Below, in pieces: positions 1-11,859 of a stretch of 64,000 bases of DNA. The stretch is from NCBI GenBank assembly GCA_965153455.1, contig OZ234502.1, positions 8,525,495 to 8,589,494 of the forward strand, in the 5' to 3' direction. Under the pieces are notes generated by a model that had not been told where the DNA came from, made no database searches, and saw only the letters and a program-made list of their open reading frames with translations. The stretch comes from Sphagnum compactum. Lineage: Eukaryota; Bryophyta; Sphagnopsida; Sphagnales. Position 1 is the stretch's first letter, and each line of letters opens with the position of its first letter. Position numbers and translations under genes: made by a program.

Positions 1-1845
1 CCACTCTGATATCTGCGACACTGTGGTGGATTTGATTTTATTTAAAACCTAGTTTACACTTGAAGACGTTTGTAGGTCTCACTAATGAGAATTCCAATTT
101 TATTTTTGGGGCACAGCGTGGTTTGTTTTGAAACTTCATAGGTCTATCTGAACTGTGAGTTCATTTTGGGGGAAATTCATGGAAAATTTCCTATCTTAAG
201 GGTCTGAAACTGTGAGTTCAGTTTTTTGGGAATTTCATGGAACATTTCCTATGTTCAAAGTGTTGCTGGTTTGAACTTGTGACAAGGAATGGAGGCATTA
301 CACACTGAGCAGCTGCTTATTAGAATTAGCCGTTCCAGTAAGATCTTTGTACATTCAACACACATTCTTTATGCCACTTAATCCTTGACACTAGAGGGAA
401 GGGATGGTATTTTGATCCAATGTGTAACAGACAATACCACAAGCCAGGGATTCTGAATCCTGCAGTTTCTTTTAATGGCAAGAAAGGCAAACCGTGGTGT
501 TGTGGCTAAATTGGGGTGATTTTGAGCTTTAAAATAACATCACAACAAAAGCCAATGCCGGAGATGCAGGTGGTCTCACCTCCAAGAGTTTTAAAGAGAA
601 AGCCTCATCTTCCTGTAGGCCTTTCATAAAGCAGTGAAAAGCAACAGCAAGTAGCTAGTTACACCTCCAAGTCATGGCTGGATTCATATACCTTCTTCAT
701 TACTCATGCTTGCAGTCACACCCGCATGGGTGTTGAACAAGAAATGGCAGACAGTGATTGTTAAGAAGTGGCAGGAGTAGTTCCCAGAACTCTGTCTAAA
801 TTGCAGTTTCACATTTCACCATGGCAATACTCTGCACCTTCCAAGTTGGCAAAACGCTCACAACTATGTTACTGTGCAATAGCAACTGAAAGTGAAGCAA
901 TATGTTGTGAAAAAGATTAAACTTGCACTGCAGATAGACCACCAGCGAGGTCCAAACACATTACAATCTAGCTCAATAACATGATGTCCAAATTTTGAGG
1001 ATAGAGATTCTGTGGGAGAGGAAGGAAACATGGAATTATACAAAGAAAGAGACACAGAGAGGTATGATCCAACCTTATGATCATGACAAATCTGCAAGTC
1101 TTTCAAACACAAGCCTCAATGTGAAATAACATGCTGCTGAACATGTAATCTAATTTGTCGAATCTTTAGTATCATATTGAGAAAACTGGAAATGGACAAC
1201 TTTCAGGTTTAGTATCAGCATTTAGTATGCCAAGAATGCTAGGTTGTCAACTGGAAGACCCTGTGGAATGCAAAACAATGAATCAACATTAGGTTGGATC
1301 AAAAATGATACACTGAAACACACATAATGGGCTCCAAATCTTTTGACAAGCTTGTACTTGAATCATTTATATGGTTGTTGAAACATTGTTTCATTCAACA
1401 AGCTCAGTATTGCTTAGCAGACATCATGAAGCTGACACTGTACCTTTCCTGAAATCACTTTCATCGTACAAAAGAACTAACTTTGGCAAATAAAGAGATT
1501 CATTACAGAGATCTTGACACTGAGCATACTCCTGAACTGCCAATGGAGGTTGTTGGGAGCAAATTAAGAGTCTGGGTCCCTTGATCGGGTTTCTCAATAC
1601 TGCCACCCCTCAAAGCTTGAGCCTAAAGTACATAGAAACTAGTGCAAAACTAATGGGGGTTAGAACTAATGGGGGTTTGAGAGGATGTAGGTCTACTTCT
1701 GAGGTCTGATTTAGTATGCCAAGAATTCTCACAGTTTGATACCAGAAAGCAGGCTTGTCTGCCTACATAAATTACATGTGTGTGTCCACTGCAGGGAATA
1801 TCAAAATTGTTGTCACATAAGACCAGAAGATGACACTGCAATTAC
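1..1845. other. Intergenic / SufC 3' flank, no gene recognised
   Basis: No open frame here is convincing; the longest are about 60-80 codons and show no recognisable family. Near the left edge two diverged copies of a 57-bp unit lie in tandem (about 151-265), each carrying a GTGAGTTCA...CATGGA...TTTCCTAT pattern. A weakly similar stretch recurs near 52790-52830, so this may be repeat debris. The right end probably includes the 3' UTR of the minus-strand SufC gene. Confidence 0.5.
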
Positions 1846-3979
1846 TCAAGCTGCAAGATCTTGGATTGATTTGTAGCCTCCTGCTTCAAGCTGTGTTGCT
1901 AGTGATGTGTCTCCTGTCTTGATAATCTGCCCTGCCTCCTGCAATCCCATGCGTCTCTATTAATTGAGCAGACAAAAGTAACACTGCCCACTTATCAATA
2001 AACTGTTGAAGATTCCCCAAGTAGAGTTCTGGTTGAGAACATGAACAAACTTATGTTTGAGGATTGTGCTTCATTCTGCAGCAATGCTGTTAGAGCAGAT
2101 TGACGGAAAAGAAACAAAAATAAAAGCTATCAGGCCTGATGGGTACCATGATGTGGACATATGTTGGCTTGATGTAGTCTAAGAGGCGCTGGTAATGAGT
2201 AATCATGAGGAGGGCATTCCCTGGTTTCCTCAGCCCATTCACTGCAGATGCTACATCTCGTAGTGCATCCACATCCAGACCTGAGTCAATCTCATCCAGT
2301 ATTGCCAGGTCTGCCTCCAGAACCTGTCATACAGAGTCTGTCAGTCAGCAGCCAAAATTGACTATTGCACTCTTTTGGCCTATTTTTCTCTATGTACCTA
2401 CACAATCAAAACCTTAAGACAGCAGAATCCAGAATGACAAGGAGCTTTACAAGTCTTTCAAGCTTTCAACAATACAAATAGATCCAACAAGTGACATGAC
2501 AAGTGAAGATGTGTCACCGCAAGTTGTAAAATCTCATTCCGCTTTTTCTCTCCACCACTGAAACCCTCATTGACATTGCGATCCAAAAAGCTTGGGTCCA
2601 TGTTAAGAGCTGCCAACTTTGGGGAGAGGAAGCCATAGAACTGCGGCCACCCCACAAGTAAAATGCCTTCCATCATTTCACAGTCCCTCACAGCCCTTGA
2701 GGATTGCATCAGTTTGCTAATACATCATAATTGCTTTAGCATCACTCCATCATCGTAGAGAAATATGCCCAAATGACAAAAGATAACTTCTAATGGCAGG
2801 CTACCCTTAAATGCAGGGGCAGAAAAGGGATGGTTGTTGCAACCTCAAGGGGACCAAGTTCAGGAAGACCTAAAGCTGTTCGTCGTGCATTGCAAGCCAT
2901 TCGCAAAAAGTCCATATTGCTCACACCAGGAACCTCAATAGGTGACTGGAAACTGAGAAACAGTCCAGCATGACTTCTTTCCTCTGGCACCTTCTCAAAT
3001 AGATTCTCTCCTTTGAACATGGCAGTTCCACCTGTAACCTCATAGTCTGGGTGACCCACTAGTACCTGCCTCCAAAATGCATACACTTATTACATGTGAT
3101 ACAAGAAAGCCATATGTCTGAATGCAGAGGTGAAACAACTTTATGGTCATATATAGCTGTTCAGACAATTGCTGCATTTGAATGAAAAGAAAGCATACAT
3201 ACAGAGCAAACTGTGAAACTTCTTGCTGTGCAAAGAGACATGCCTTTGACAGTGTGCTCTTCCCAGATCCATTCTTTCCCATAATTGCATGTACCTGCAC
3301 TGCCCAAACATTGAACAAGCCATAAAGAAGAAGCCTCCTGAATCCACCGCTCCCACAGAGAACTATCCAGCATTTCTGTGGCTACAAAGCTGGACTTTCT
3401 GCTCTTCAATTTCATAAACTCTAAGTTCTTGTCATGACCTGCTTGAAGGCAGAAACAGTGAAGCAGATTACCATTCCCCTAAGAGCTCACTTTCTTTCCA
3501 CAGAGCTGCTGCAAAAGAGAAACCCTAGAAAACTGATTCTCAACGCACCTGCAAAGCACTGCAAAGGCAAAAGTGAAGAAAACTCTCACCTCCCCCACGC
3601 GAATGACGAGGTCGACGCCCCGCAGTATCTCTTTGCCAGAATCGGCCACAACCGCCGTAAGTCCCTTCACTTCCAGCAGCACGTTGGAAGCCGCACCATC
3701 GGTTCCTTCTGCAGCTTCAGGCCGAGTGGCCAAAGTCGCGAACACCCCGCGTTTTCCTCCTCTAACGCAGCCAGCCTGCCGAACAACACCGAGTCCTTGG
3801 AACAACCGCGACGACGACAGAACTCCAAGTCCAGAAGCGGAACTAGGTCTTCCTACAGGGGAAGCAGAAGCTCCTGACGCGTCAGAGGAGTAGGTATGGT
3901 AAGAAGAAGAAGAGGTCGCAGAAGAAACGAGAGTTGGCGGGCAAGCTCGTTGCAACCACGTCCCTACGCTACACGCCAT
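1846..3979 (-). CDS. SUFC: Plastid SufC, Fe-S cluster assembly ATPase (six exons)
   Basis: ABC-type ATPase of the plastid SUF system; with SufB and SufD it builds iron-sulfur clusters in the stroma. Spliced exons (minus): 3979-3590, 3294-3244, 3065-2844, 2640-2518, 2323-2147, 1938-1846, all phase 0, giving 351 aa. About 80 N-terminal residues rich in Ser, Ala and Arg look like a chloroplast transit peptide. Walker A GKNGSGKST is at 136-144, the ABC signature FSGGE at 248-252, Walker B LAILDE at 268-273 followed by the typical IDSGLD, and the H-loop ITHYQR at 303-308. The protein ends QDLAA-stop. All catalytic elements are present and length matches plant SufC (ABCI6). The start is the first Met of the exon-1 frame and gives a sensible transit peptide. 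Intron 2 appears to use a GC donor (AAG|GCATGT). Very probably functional; the splice model rests on frame continuity and family alignment from memory. Confidence 0.95.
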
Positions 3980-4076
3980 CTCCTTAACACACGACGCCCC
4001 TCGAAGCTCTTCGATGACCTTTCGCTGTTTGATTGTCAGATTCTTGGTGCCTGCAACAACGGCAACGGCGAGTGGA

Positions 4077-4101
4077 ATTCTCTCTCTCTCTCCTCTCTCT
4101 C
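4077..4101. repeat. CT-rich microsatellite in SufC upstream region
   Basis: A short run of TC dinucleotides lies between SufC and the plus-strand coding-like region. Pyrimidine-rich tracts like this are common in plant core promoters and 5' UTRs. No further function can be read from it. Confidence 0.6.
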
Positions 4102-4379
4102 CGAGGTGTTCGGCCAGTCCTCAAAGGGACCCACACAATGAAGACGAAAAGCAAGATTTCTCACGCGAAGTTTGCAAACCCTATCCCCGATTTCTCACTG
4201 CAAACCCTACCCGCCAAACACGGGATCTGTTTTCAACGGAGCCGCGTGAGTCCTGTTGTGTCCCGTCGCTGAAAGCCGTCGACAATCGAGGAAGCAACAG
4301 GCAACTCTGAATTACGAAGTAGAAAGCAGCAATCAAAGCGTCTTTGAAGCTGGAGGAGAGCTTTCGGGTTTAGGGTTTA

Positions 4380-5735
4380 ATGAGCTTGACAGTGCAAAAT
4401 TTCGGAAGATCACGAAGGATTTATTGGGAACTTTCTGATGAAGGTCTCGTTGGCAAGGGAACTGAGGAGCTTTGGGCTGTTGGAAGGATTATGGCTCATG
4501 TGTGTTCAAAAGCTTGCTCTGGTGTTTTTCAGGTATTACTGGGATCAAAAGGCTAGGTGCTTTTGGCTTTGGAGAGAAGCAACAATCTTGTGTTCAGCTC
4601 ATAAGTTGAAAGTTTGCAGGTACCTGCATGCAGACATGTGAGGGCAAGGGGGGATTGGACGCATGCTGCCAAGCTTGATCGTGATGACAGAATACCTGCC
4701 ATGTACAATGCTGTGGCTCTCAAGGATGACGACAAGGAGAAACTTGAGGTAGCAATTTGACAGTGGCAAAAGATCTATAGCTTGTTGATGGCAGCTGAGG
4801 CAGGAGGGAGAGACAATGAAGGTCCCTGGCAACCTTGTTGGTGTTACGTATCCCAGCTTAAAAGCAAGTCTGTTATTACCTCTGATTTGAAGGTTTGTTT
4901 CTACACAAAAGAATCCTCTGAAATATTTCAGAAGGAAGAATGCGGCATCCATGCTGGAAATGTACCCCTGATGATTATTGACACTTCTGTTTAATTACTT
5001 CAGAAGTGTTTTTCCAGGAATAGTTTTCAACACTATGAGGTCTGGAAGTGCCAACCCTATTTCTGTAGGGCCTTTAAGATGGGAGAAAGGAAAATGGGGC
5101 TAATAAGCAGTGTTTTATTTTATGGCAGCTTGAAGATGAAGGGTGTATTGCTACATGTTGATATTGGCAGAGGCACATGGCAATTAGGAGGATCTTGCTT
5201 GGCCTAAGTTTACATATACGGCAAGACCCTGCTGTCAAGGCATTATGCTGCCCTTGGTCCAAGGCATAATGCCCTGACAGCAGGGCCTTCCCTGTCATAA
5301 CAATGGAGAAGCTCCTCAACTCTACAGCTGAGACTGAGATGAGCTTAGATGCATTCAAATTAATGGCCATTGTTCCATCCCAGCAAAACACCCCCACTCC
5401 AGGGAAATTCCCTCCCTGCACCAGAATGGAGTGGGAAATTGCACTTGGGGAGGTCCTCCAGATTACACTGCAAATTTCAGCCGAGATTGTTACAGTAAGG
5501 TGAGGGTTGCAGATTGATGAGTATGTGGTTAGAGCACTCGAAGTTTCTGATTCTTTCTTGGTGAGTGCATATGTATTGGGTTTGTGAATGAATAAACTGG
5601 CTGAATGGTTTGTGCTGGGAGTTCCTGGAGGTAGGTGACACTTTGCCAGATGTAGATGATGTGCCTTATTTTGGACAGGGCTTCAATGCAGTTCAGATAA
5701 TAGACTCAGGTATGAGTAAAGTCTGGATGTATGAA
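4380..5735 (+). pseudogene. Unrecognised multi-exon gene, probably damaged
   Basis: Several pieces look coding but I do not recognise the family. A frame starts with ATG at 4380, after a telo-box-like TTTAGGG. It runs as MSLTVQNFGRSRRIYWEL... to a possible donor CAG|GTATTA near 4531. The frame resumes after an acceptor (TTTGCAG|GTACC) near 4620 as ...RARGDWTHAAKLDRDDRIPAMY... to KEKLE. It then meets an in-frame TGA at about 4757-4759. After the stop the same frame stays open to 4994 (WQKIYSLLMAAEAGG...). Further protein-like segments occur at 5303-5500 (MEWEIALGEVLQITLQ), about 5510-5560 (IDEYVVRALEVSDSFL) and about 5645-5705 (LPDVDDVPYFGQGFNAVQ). The stop and broken linkage favour a decayed gene; a real gene with an exon model I failed to resolve is the alternative. 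It is divergent from SufC and could share its promoter. Confidence 0.4.
5223..5289. repeat. Imperfect inverted repeat able to form a hairpin
   Basis: Arms 5227-5247 and 5265-5285 are reverse complements over 21 nt with one mismatch. Pairing extends a few bases at the base and, with a 3-nt bulge, into the loop. The repeat lies inside the possible plus-strand gene at 4380-5735. It could be a small-RNA foldback or a tiny transposon remnant. Confidence 0.75.
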
Positions 5736-6455
5736 TGAGGGCTGGAAAGATTCGAGGTAAAGAGCAATACAGTGAATATGCTGTTGTTGGTGTAAATGTC
5801 AAAATGTCACAAAATGCTCTGCTACAAATTGGAGCAATTCCAGCTTGTAAACCTACTGAACCCTAAAAAAAGTAGAAAACATCCATAAAGAAATCTGTAA
5901 TTTTTTAATAGATGCATCTTCCATACAGCAGAGCTCTCTTCCCTCACACTAAAATCTTTGACCATGTGAGCAGGCCAAACCTGGCACTAATCAGGCATTG
6001 TGATGACTCTGGGGAAGTGGCAGAGATGCATGCCTACCTGTTCAATCTGAATCTTTCAAGCAAAGAAATGGCTGCTCTCTGCTCATCAAATCATTCAGCA
6101 ATGATGCCTCCCATTCAGAACAATGTTTCATGAGGCAGCAATTTCCTAGGTCTAGGTATGCTGGAGACTGGATCCATGTCAACCCTGCAGGTGCCTTGGT
6201 GATAATTGTTCCATATTGCTCAAGGATGGTGTAATGTCTTTGGAAATTCAGCTGACATTGTTTTCTGCTCATAGGCCATAGGCTTTGTCTTACATCTTGA
6301 AAAGTGTCTGAGAATGCAAGATTTGCTAGCCACTGCATTCTGGAGCTTGTGAGAAATCATGAAGCTTGTGAAGCTCTGCATCTTTGTTGCAGTAGTCTTA
6401 ATATTGTAACTCTGCACAAATATGAAGCTGGAATTCTGGATGGAGGACTATTGAT
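5736..6455. other. Intergenic, no feature seen
   Basis: Between the damaged plus-strand gene and the YUCCA stop codon I see no supported gene. The right part probably holds the 3' UTR of the minus-strand YUCCA gene. Confidence 0.5.
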
Positions 6456-8323
6456 TTATTGGGTGGTGTAGTCATAGGCAATGTGGTCTGCCACTTTCTC
6501 TGCATCATGGACACAGCCTGGCAGCCCTTTTTTTGAGAACCCAACAGCATACAGCCCTTTCTCTCCCTTCCATGCATTTGGAAATGGAGACCTGGGAAAC
6601 CCATTCTCCGTGAACATGTTGGAGCCCTGCAGGATTCAATGACAAAACCCAAAGCATGGAAATAAGATGATATAGGTTGTGTACCTGAGCATGCATTACA
6701 TCAACATATGCTTCATGCTGCATCCTTGTGCTGCAGGTGGTTATCATCATCACTACTAATGGCCAGAGCTCTAATCTAGGTGTCCCAGCTGTGTCCGACA
6801 GTACGTAAAAGTGCAGCATTGCAAATTGGCAAAATCTTAGTGTGACCTTGATGTGCGAGGGAGTAATGCTTCTGTATCCTGTGGCCATTATGACAGCATC
6901 GAAGACCTCGTGTGTCCCGTTGGTGAACTGAACTCCAGTTTGAGTGAATTCCTCAATCCCAGGAACAACCTGCAGTGTATACCGCAGCCAAAGGTGAGGA
7001 CATTCAACAATTGAAGAATTTTGTTTGTGCTGGTGAAACAATAGTAGGAGAATCTGCTATATGCAGCAATTGATCATGTATGCAAGCTCATGTGGTTTTG
7101 GAAGCTGGATGCAAGAGGAGTACCTTGATGTGTCCACTCTTGACTTTGGTGACCGTTCCAGGATCCAGAACAATCGACTTCCCGTACTTTAGCTGGAGTT
7201 CCAAAGGTCCACCGTGCTGTGGCCTCCTCATTCCATACTTCTCTGTGTTGCCAAGTGTCATCCAGGAAAGGAAAAGCAAGCACTTGTCAATCAGCCAAAG
7301 AGGGAGGAATCTATTGAGCCAGACATACATTTCAAAGACTGATATGTCCAGGCCTGGTAGCAAGTCCCTTGGAATCACATGGAACTGCACAGCCAGGAGA
7401 CACAGCAAGAGTTAGGATATGGATTTAAAGCAACTGTACCTTTGGTAAGATCATGCCACAAGGTGACGATGGTTCTTTTGGCCTACCAAAGTGATTTGAA
7501 CTCCTTTGTATTTGTCTCCAATTTCAAGATCATGTTCATCTAGTCGCAGAGTAGGTACCTCATTCCGGATGCAAAGAGATGTCTTGGCATTGAAGTCATT
7601 CAGGTCGAGTGCAACCTCCATCCCAGTGTTTCCACAACCCACAACCAGGACTTTCTTGTTGGTGTAAGCTTTTCCATTGCGATACTGGCTGCCATGAATG
7701 ATCTTCCCATCGTACATTTCCCGTCCTGGCAACTTGGGCATGAATGCTTCTGCATTCTCCCCTGTTGCTATCACAAGCCTTTCTGCCAAGTACAGAACGT
7801 CGACATGAGCTGCAAGAAGATCATGATTGTTGCATGCAGCAGGAGCTGACATACTATCTTGTTGTTGCGAATCTTCTTGTGAAACCCGCCTGCAGGACAC
7901 AGCCCACATACCAATCCCATCCACGAACTCAGCTGTGATCACAGCAGTGTTGAACACAGGCTTGATCTGGAACCGATCGGCATATTCATCAAGGTAAGAG
8001 ACGAATTGGTCACGACAAGGGTAAAATGGGTAGGATTCAGGCATTGGCAACATGGGCAGCTGACAGAATTGCTTGGGAAGAAACAGATGCAAGCGATCAT
8101 AAGTCCTGGTTCTCCAAAGCGACCCCACTCGATCGCTGCGCTCGATGATCGTGTAAGGTACATTCCTGGTTGCCAAGCATGCCGCAGTCGCTAGACCCGA
8201 AGGCCCAGCTCCTACAATCAACACACCATCGACGACAATTCTGCTCACTTGATTTGCATGCAGCAAAGAACTTACGTTTTCGACAAAATTTTCGGCAACG
8301 GTCGGTGAGAATTCTTCAGCCAT
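6456..8323 (-). CDS. YUC: YUCCA-type flavin monooxygenase (auxin biosynthesis), four exons
   Basis: Indole-3-pyruvate monooxygenase of the plant YUCCA family. It uses FAD, NADPH and O2 to convert indole-3-pyruvate to indole-3-acetic acid. Exons (minus): 8323-7559, 7384-7124, 6969-6847, 6626-6456, all phase 0, giving 439 aa. The FAD-binding GAGPSG is at 38-43, [17 protein letters not shown] is typical of YUCCAs, ATGEN is at 186-190, the NADPH-binding GCGNTG at 229-234 and ATGYRS at 371-376. The C-terminus has the expected GLYAVGF...KKGL block. The start chosen (MAEEFSPT) leaves about 30 residues before the Rossmann fold, as in the family; the frame stays open another 100 codons upstream (to 8623), but that part is low-complexity and outside the family. 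A hydrophilic insert (about residues 146-172, Gln/Ser/Asn-rich) lies where most YUCCAs are shorter. Which YUCCA clade it belongs to cannot be told here. Confidence 0.95.
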
Positions 8324-11300
8324 TAGTGAATCAATCCGCGATGAATAAGTGCTCGAGATCACAAGCTGGAGGCACTGAGGCGCATGGAGAAGGAGAAGGA
8401 GAAGAAGAAGTTCAGGAGAGAAGATGGAACCACAAAGAAGATGGTACAAACTGTGATTTCTAACGATTCTGATCACGGAATTCGATAGCTCCAAGTATGA
8501 TTTCGAGCTCAAATTTGAAGGCGATTTCAATCGATCAAGAATTAGAGTTTGCCGGGATATGAAATCATCGTGACAAAACATCCGTGCGGCTGCTGCAATC
8601 GACGACGCGGCGGGCCGAGACAACGCAGCACGCGAAGCAGCAGCCGCAACGACACGAGGCTACGAGGAACTGGCGTTTCTATACCCTAATCGGTATCACA
8701 AGTGGAACTGGAGAAACCCAAAGTGGACCAACGAAATGCTAGACCCCTTTGTCTAAATATGGCGATTTAAATTTTTTTTTCCCCTCATAATGTGCAGACT
8801 TTGGTCCAGTTGATTGGAAAATAAGCCTTTGTATGAGTCACACTGGGTTTTTTTGTTGGGGTCACCAAGATTCAAACTTTTGCCAAAAAATAAAATGCTG
8901 CTCTTGATCTTCTCCATAAGGACTTTAAAAAGTCAGTCATATTTATGTTGCAATTTTAGATGTAAATATTGGGATTCAGCAAAAAATTTGCAAGTTGTCA
9001 AACTAATTTTTTTTTTAAATGTGAAAAAAAAGATGATTTTGGGGGGTTTTGGATCATTGGATTTTGAGAAAACATGGATAGCCATCCTCGGATTTCTATA
9101 TTAAAAATCTATATTATATCTAGTTCCACTAGATAGCCAGAAATATAGAAGATGCTTAATTTGCTTTTACTTTCATATCTTGTTGATACCCAAATTTGGC
9201 TAAATCTTCTAATGAATGATTTCCCCTTTAGTCACATCAAAAAATTGGGCAACCAAATAATAATAATAATAATACCACTGATTAGCAGATGATAAAAGGA
9301 TTACATTTAACAACTTGGGAAGGATGTGCATTAATTATTTTTTATAAAACATTACCGTGATACCCGGGGGGTACCAGAAGGATAAAATTTCATTTATCTT
9401 TTCTCCACTTTCTTCCCTTTTTAAAAATTATCTTCATTTCAGAAAGTAAGATCACTATGGATCATAAAACACAAAAAAACATGTTATAAAAAATATCCGA
9501 CCAAACACAATTTTTATTTACCCATGAGCTAATGAACTTTGTGCCCACCTTTTATTTCAAACTATACTAACAAATTGAGAAATAATTATGTTAAATTTTT
9601 TGACTAATCACAACTTTGTCATGGAGTAATGATCTTTGCACCCACCTTAAAAAAAAAGGTTATTAAAAAAACTTAAGAAAAATTTACAAAAAAATCCAAC
9701 CATTCATAGCCTTTTTGACCCAACCCACCTCTAAAAAACATTATTAAAGAAATCTGAGTTTGAACCATCAAATCTGACTAACCATGGGTTTTTTTTGAGC
9801 TTATGGTCTAATGGACTTGCTAAATAGGCCTACCTCAAAAGAGATGAACCTGAAAACAAGCCCATTTTGAGGTGGACTTGGCGTTTTTCATGCATTTACA
9901 AGTCTCTAATCCCTTGATCCTTTAACCTTGAAACTTAACTCCAAAATGTCTTTTCCTTTAATCATAAAGTTTCTATGTATGACGGTCATGGGATTTGAGG
10001 GGGCTCCACAGCACATGTTGAGCTTTTTGTACTACTATACAACAATTTTGTCAAAACTGCACATCACAAATGACTTCAGCCCACATGTGGGACTGATCAA
10101 AGTAAACCTCCTACTCCAAGCAATGCCTTGGTGGATTGATATGTTAAAACCAAGGGCTTGCACTTGTAGAGACCTTAGGTTGTGTTGCCACCAAGTTACG
10201 AACCCACTATTTCAATGGCAGCCGACCACCCAACGTCGAGAGTTTGCATGATAATGGTGGGTCTACTGGCCCACTATTCCAATCTGGTTTTCTATCCCTA
10301 GTTTTCCTGGTGTGTGCTACATTTTTTCATTTTTGGGGGTGTTCTCCTTTCACCACCATGATACTGGGCGACCTACCAATTTGACAATAGAGTTATCAGT
10401 AAAGTAACCCAGGCCTCCTTTCACCCCCTAGCCCCTCTTTCAGTGGTATCTACAAAGTGAGGAAATTGTATTAAATCTCAGCATGAAATGCACAATAATG
10501 CCAAGAAAGTGCATTGTGGCAGCAGTCAAATGGCCTTTTCATTATATTTTGGATAAAGTATTCCAGTCAGATGGAGCAAAATTGGTTTGGGTTGATACAT
10601 ATGCCCTTGTTACAAGGGTGCTCATAGAAGGAAATTATTGTTCTCAATGGGATGGATTGGTCCAGGTGGTGAGATTTACATGGTCTATCACTTTATTCAG
10701 TTTATTTTTCAAGTGTATGGGTGAGATACAGGAAGAATTAACAATGCACCTTGGATGTGTTGAATATTGATAGAAGTTCAAATGGGGGCTATCATTTGGC
10801 ATGTTGTGAGGTGAACTCCTCTTTAATGTTCTCCCATCATAAGTGAGATTAAAATAGCGAGTCAGTAGATTTCACAGAGACGCACCTTAAGTTTGTTTCT
10901 TTAGCAAAAACATGAGAAAGAAGGTAATATTCAGTAGATAAGATAATGATGCTACATATGTTGTTGAGATTACTTTTTGGTATTGAAGATAGAAACGCAA
11001 TCCCACATATGTACATTTATTTGGTCCATGAAAACCTGAAGTACTTGGCTAATTAGAGGAATTACACAAATGCAATCTACGGCCCAATTTTTCAAAGTAT
11101 ACTCAAGTCTATGTCATTGAGGTGAATATTTGCCATGGGGCATGTTAATAGATGCTGAACTTTATGACTTTGTATTGGCCCCAAGGCTAAAAAAAAGGAT
11201 ACCAGTGAATTTAGGAAGCCAACTTGCAACTCTTGGGGCCAATGCTTCAGCATTTATTAATAACTTGGGGCCAAACAACAGGCCAAAAATTCTCAAAGTT

Positions 11301-11710
11301 GGCCCCAAGTTTTTTCAGTACTGACTCCTAGTCTAAAGTGGGCCTTATATTGGTTCTCACGTGTAAGCATTGGATATTTTTTCAGGTACATGATGCAGTA
11401 TGCGGAAACCAACAATAGTTTGGAAGGTTCTGAATTGATATCCTTGGTTTCAAGCTTTATCAGTTTCCCTTGTTTTATGGGCTCAAGTTAAATGCAAATA
11501 GACAAAAACACTTACTAATCCAAAAGAGTCTTCAAAGGAAAACTCACTCACTACAATAGAGGAGAATTAAATATTGCACTGAATTAGCTTCCCAATCTAA
11601 TACACAATTGGAACATGATATACCATAAATAGGTGTCATTGAAACCCTCCTCCAGTTTTAGCCTAGGGGACTAAGGACATTTCTTTACTTTTCAAAGCTA
11701 CCCAACAACT

Positions 11711-11800
11711 TAAATGCAAGTTATGGCATACATGTACTTGGATTTAGGGTTTGAAGAAGATGTAAAAATCCAAGTACATGTATGCCATAACTTGCATTTA
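11711..11800. repeat. Perfect 34-bp inverted repeat, 22-nt loop
   Basis: Arms 11711-11744 and 11767-11800 are exact reverse complements, separated by 22 nt (11745-11766). The arms are not simple sequence. A transcript would fold into a fully paired 34-bp stem, in the size range of plant microRNA or siRNA precursors, although mature plant microRNA genes normally have mismatches. The short, perfect form suggests recent origin or selection. Confidence 0.9.
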
Positions 11801-11826
11801 GAATTTTATATTGAAAGCAATGCTTG

Positions 11827-11859
11827 TTTTGTTAGGTCTTGACTTTAGGCCTAACAAAA
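11827..11859. repeat. Short inverted repeat beside the 34-bp hairpin
   Basis: TTTTGTTAGG at 11827-11836 and CCTAACAAAA at 11850-11859 pair perfectly around a 13-nt loop. It lies 27 bp to the right of the larger hairpin. On its own it is a small structure that could arise by chance in AT-rich DNA. Confidence 0.6.

Noticed and set aside
8324-8623. N-terminal extension of the YUCCA frame by 100 codons
   Set aside because: The frame is open, but the added residues are low-complexity (Leu and Ser runs) and outside the family. The internal Met at 8323 gives the normal YUCCA N-terminus.
8737-8760. Copy of the CTTTAGACRAGGGTC element upstream of YUCCA
   Set aside because: GACCCCTTTGTCTAAAT resembles one terminal repeat, but no partner end or internal homology is visible nearby.
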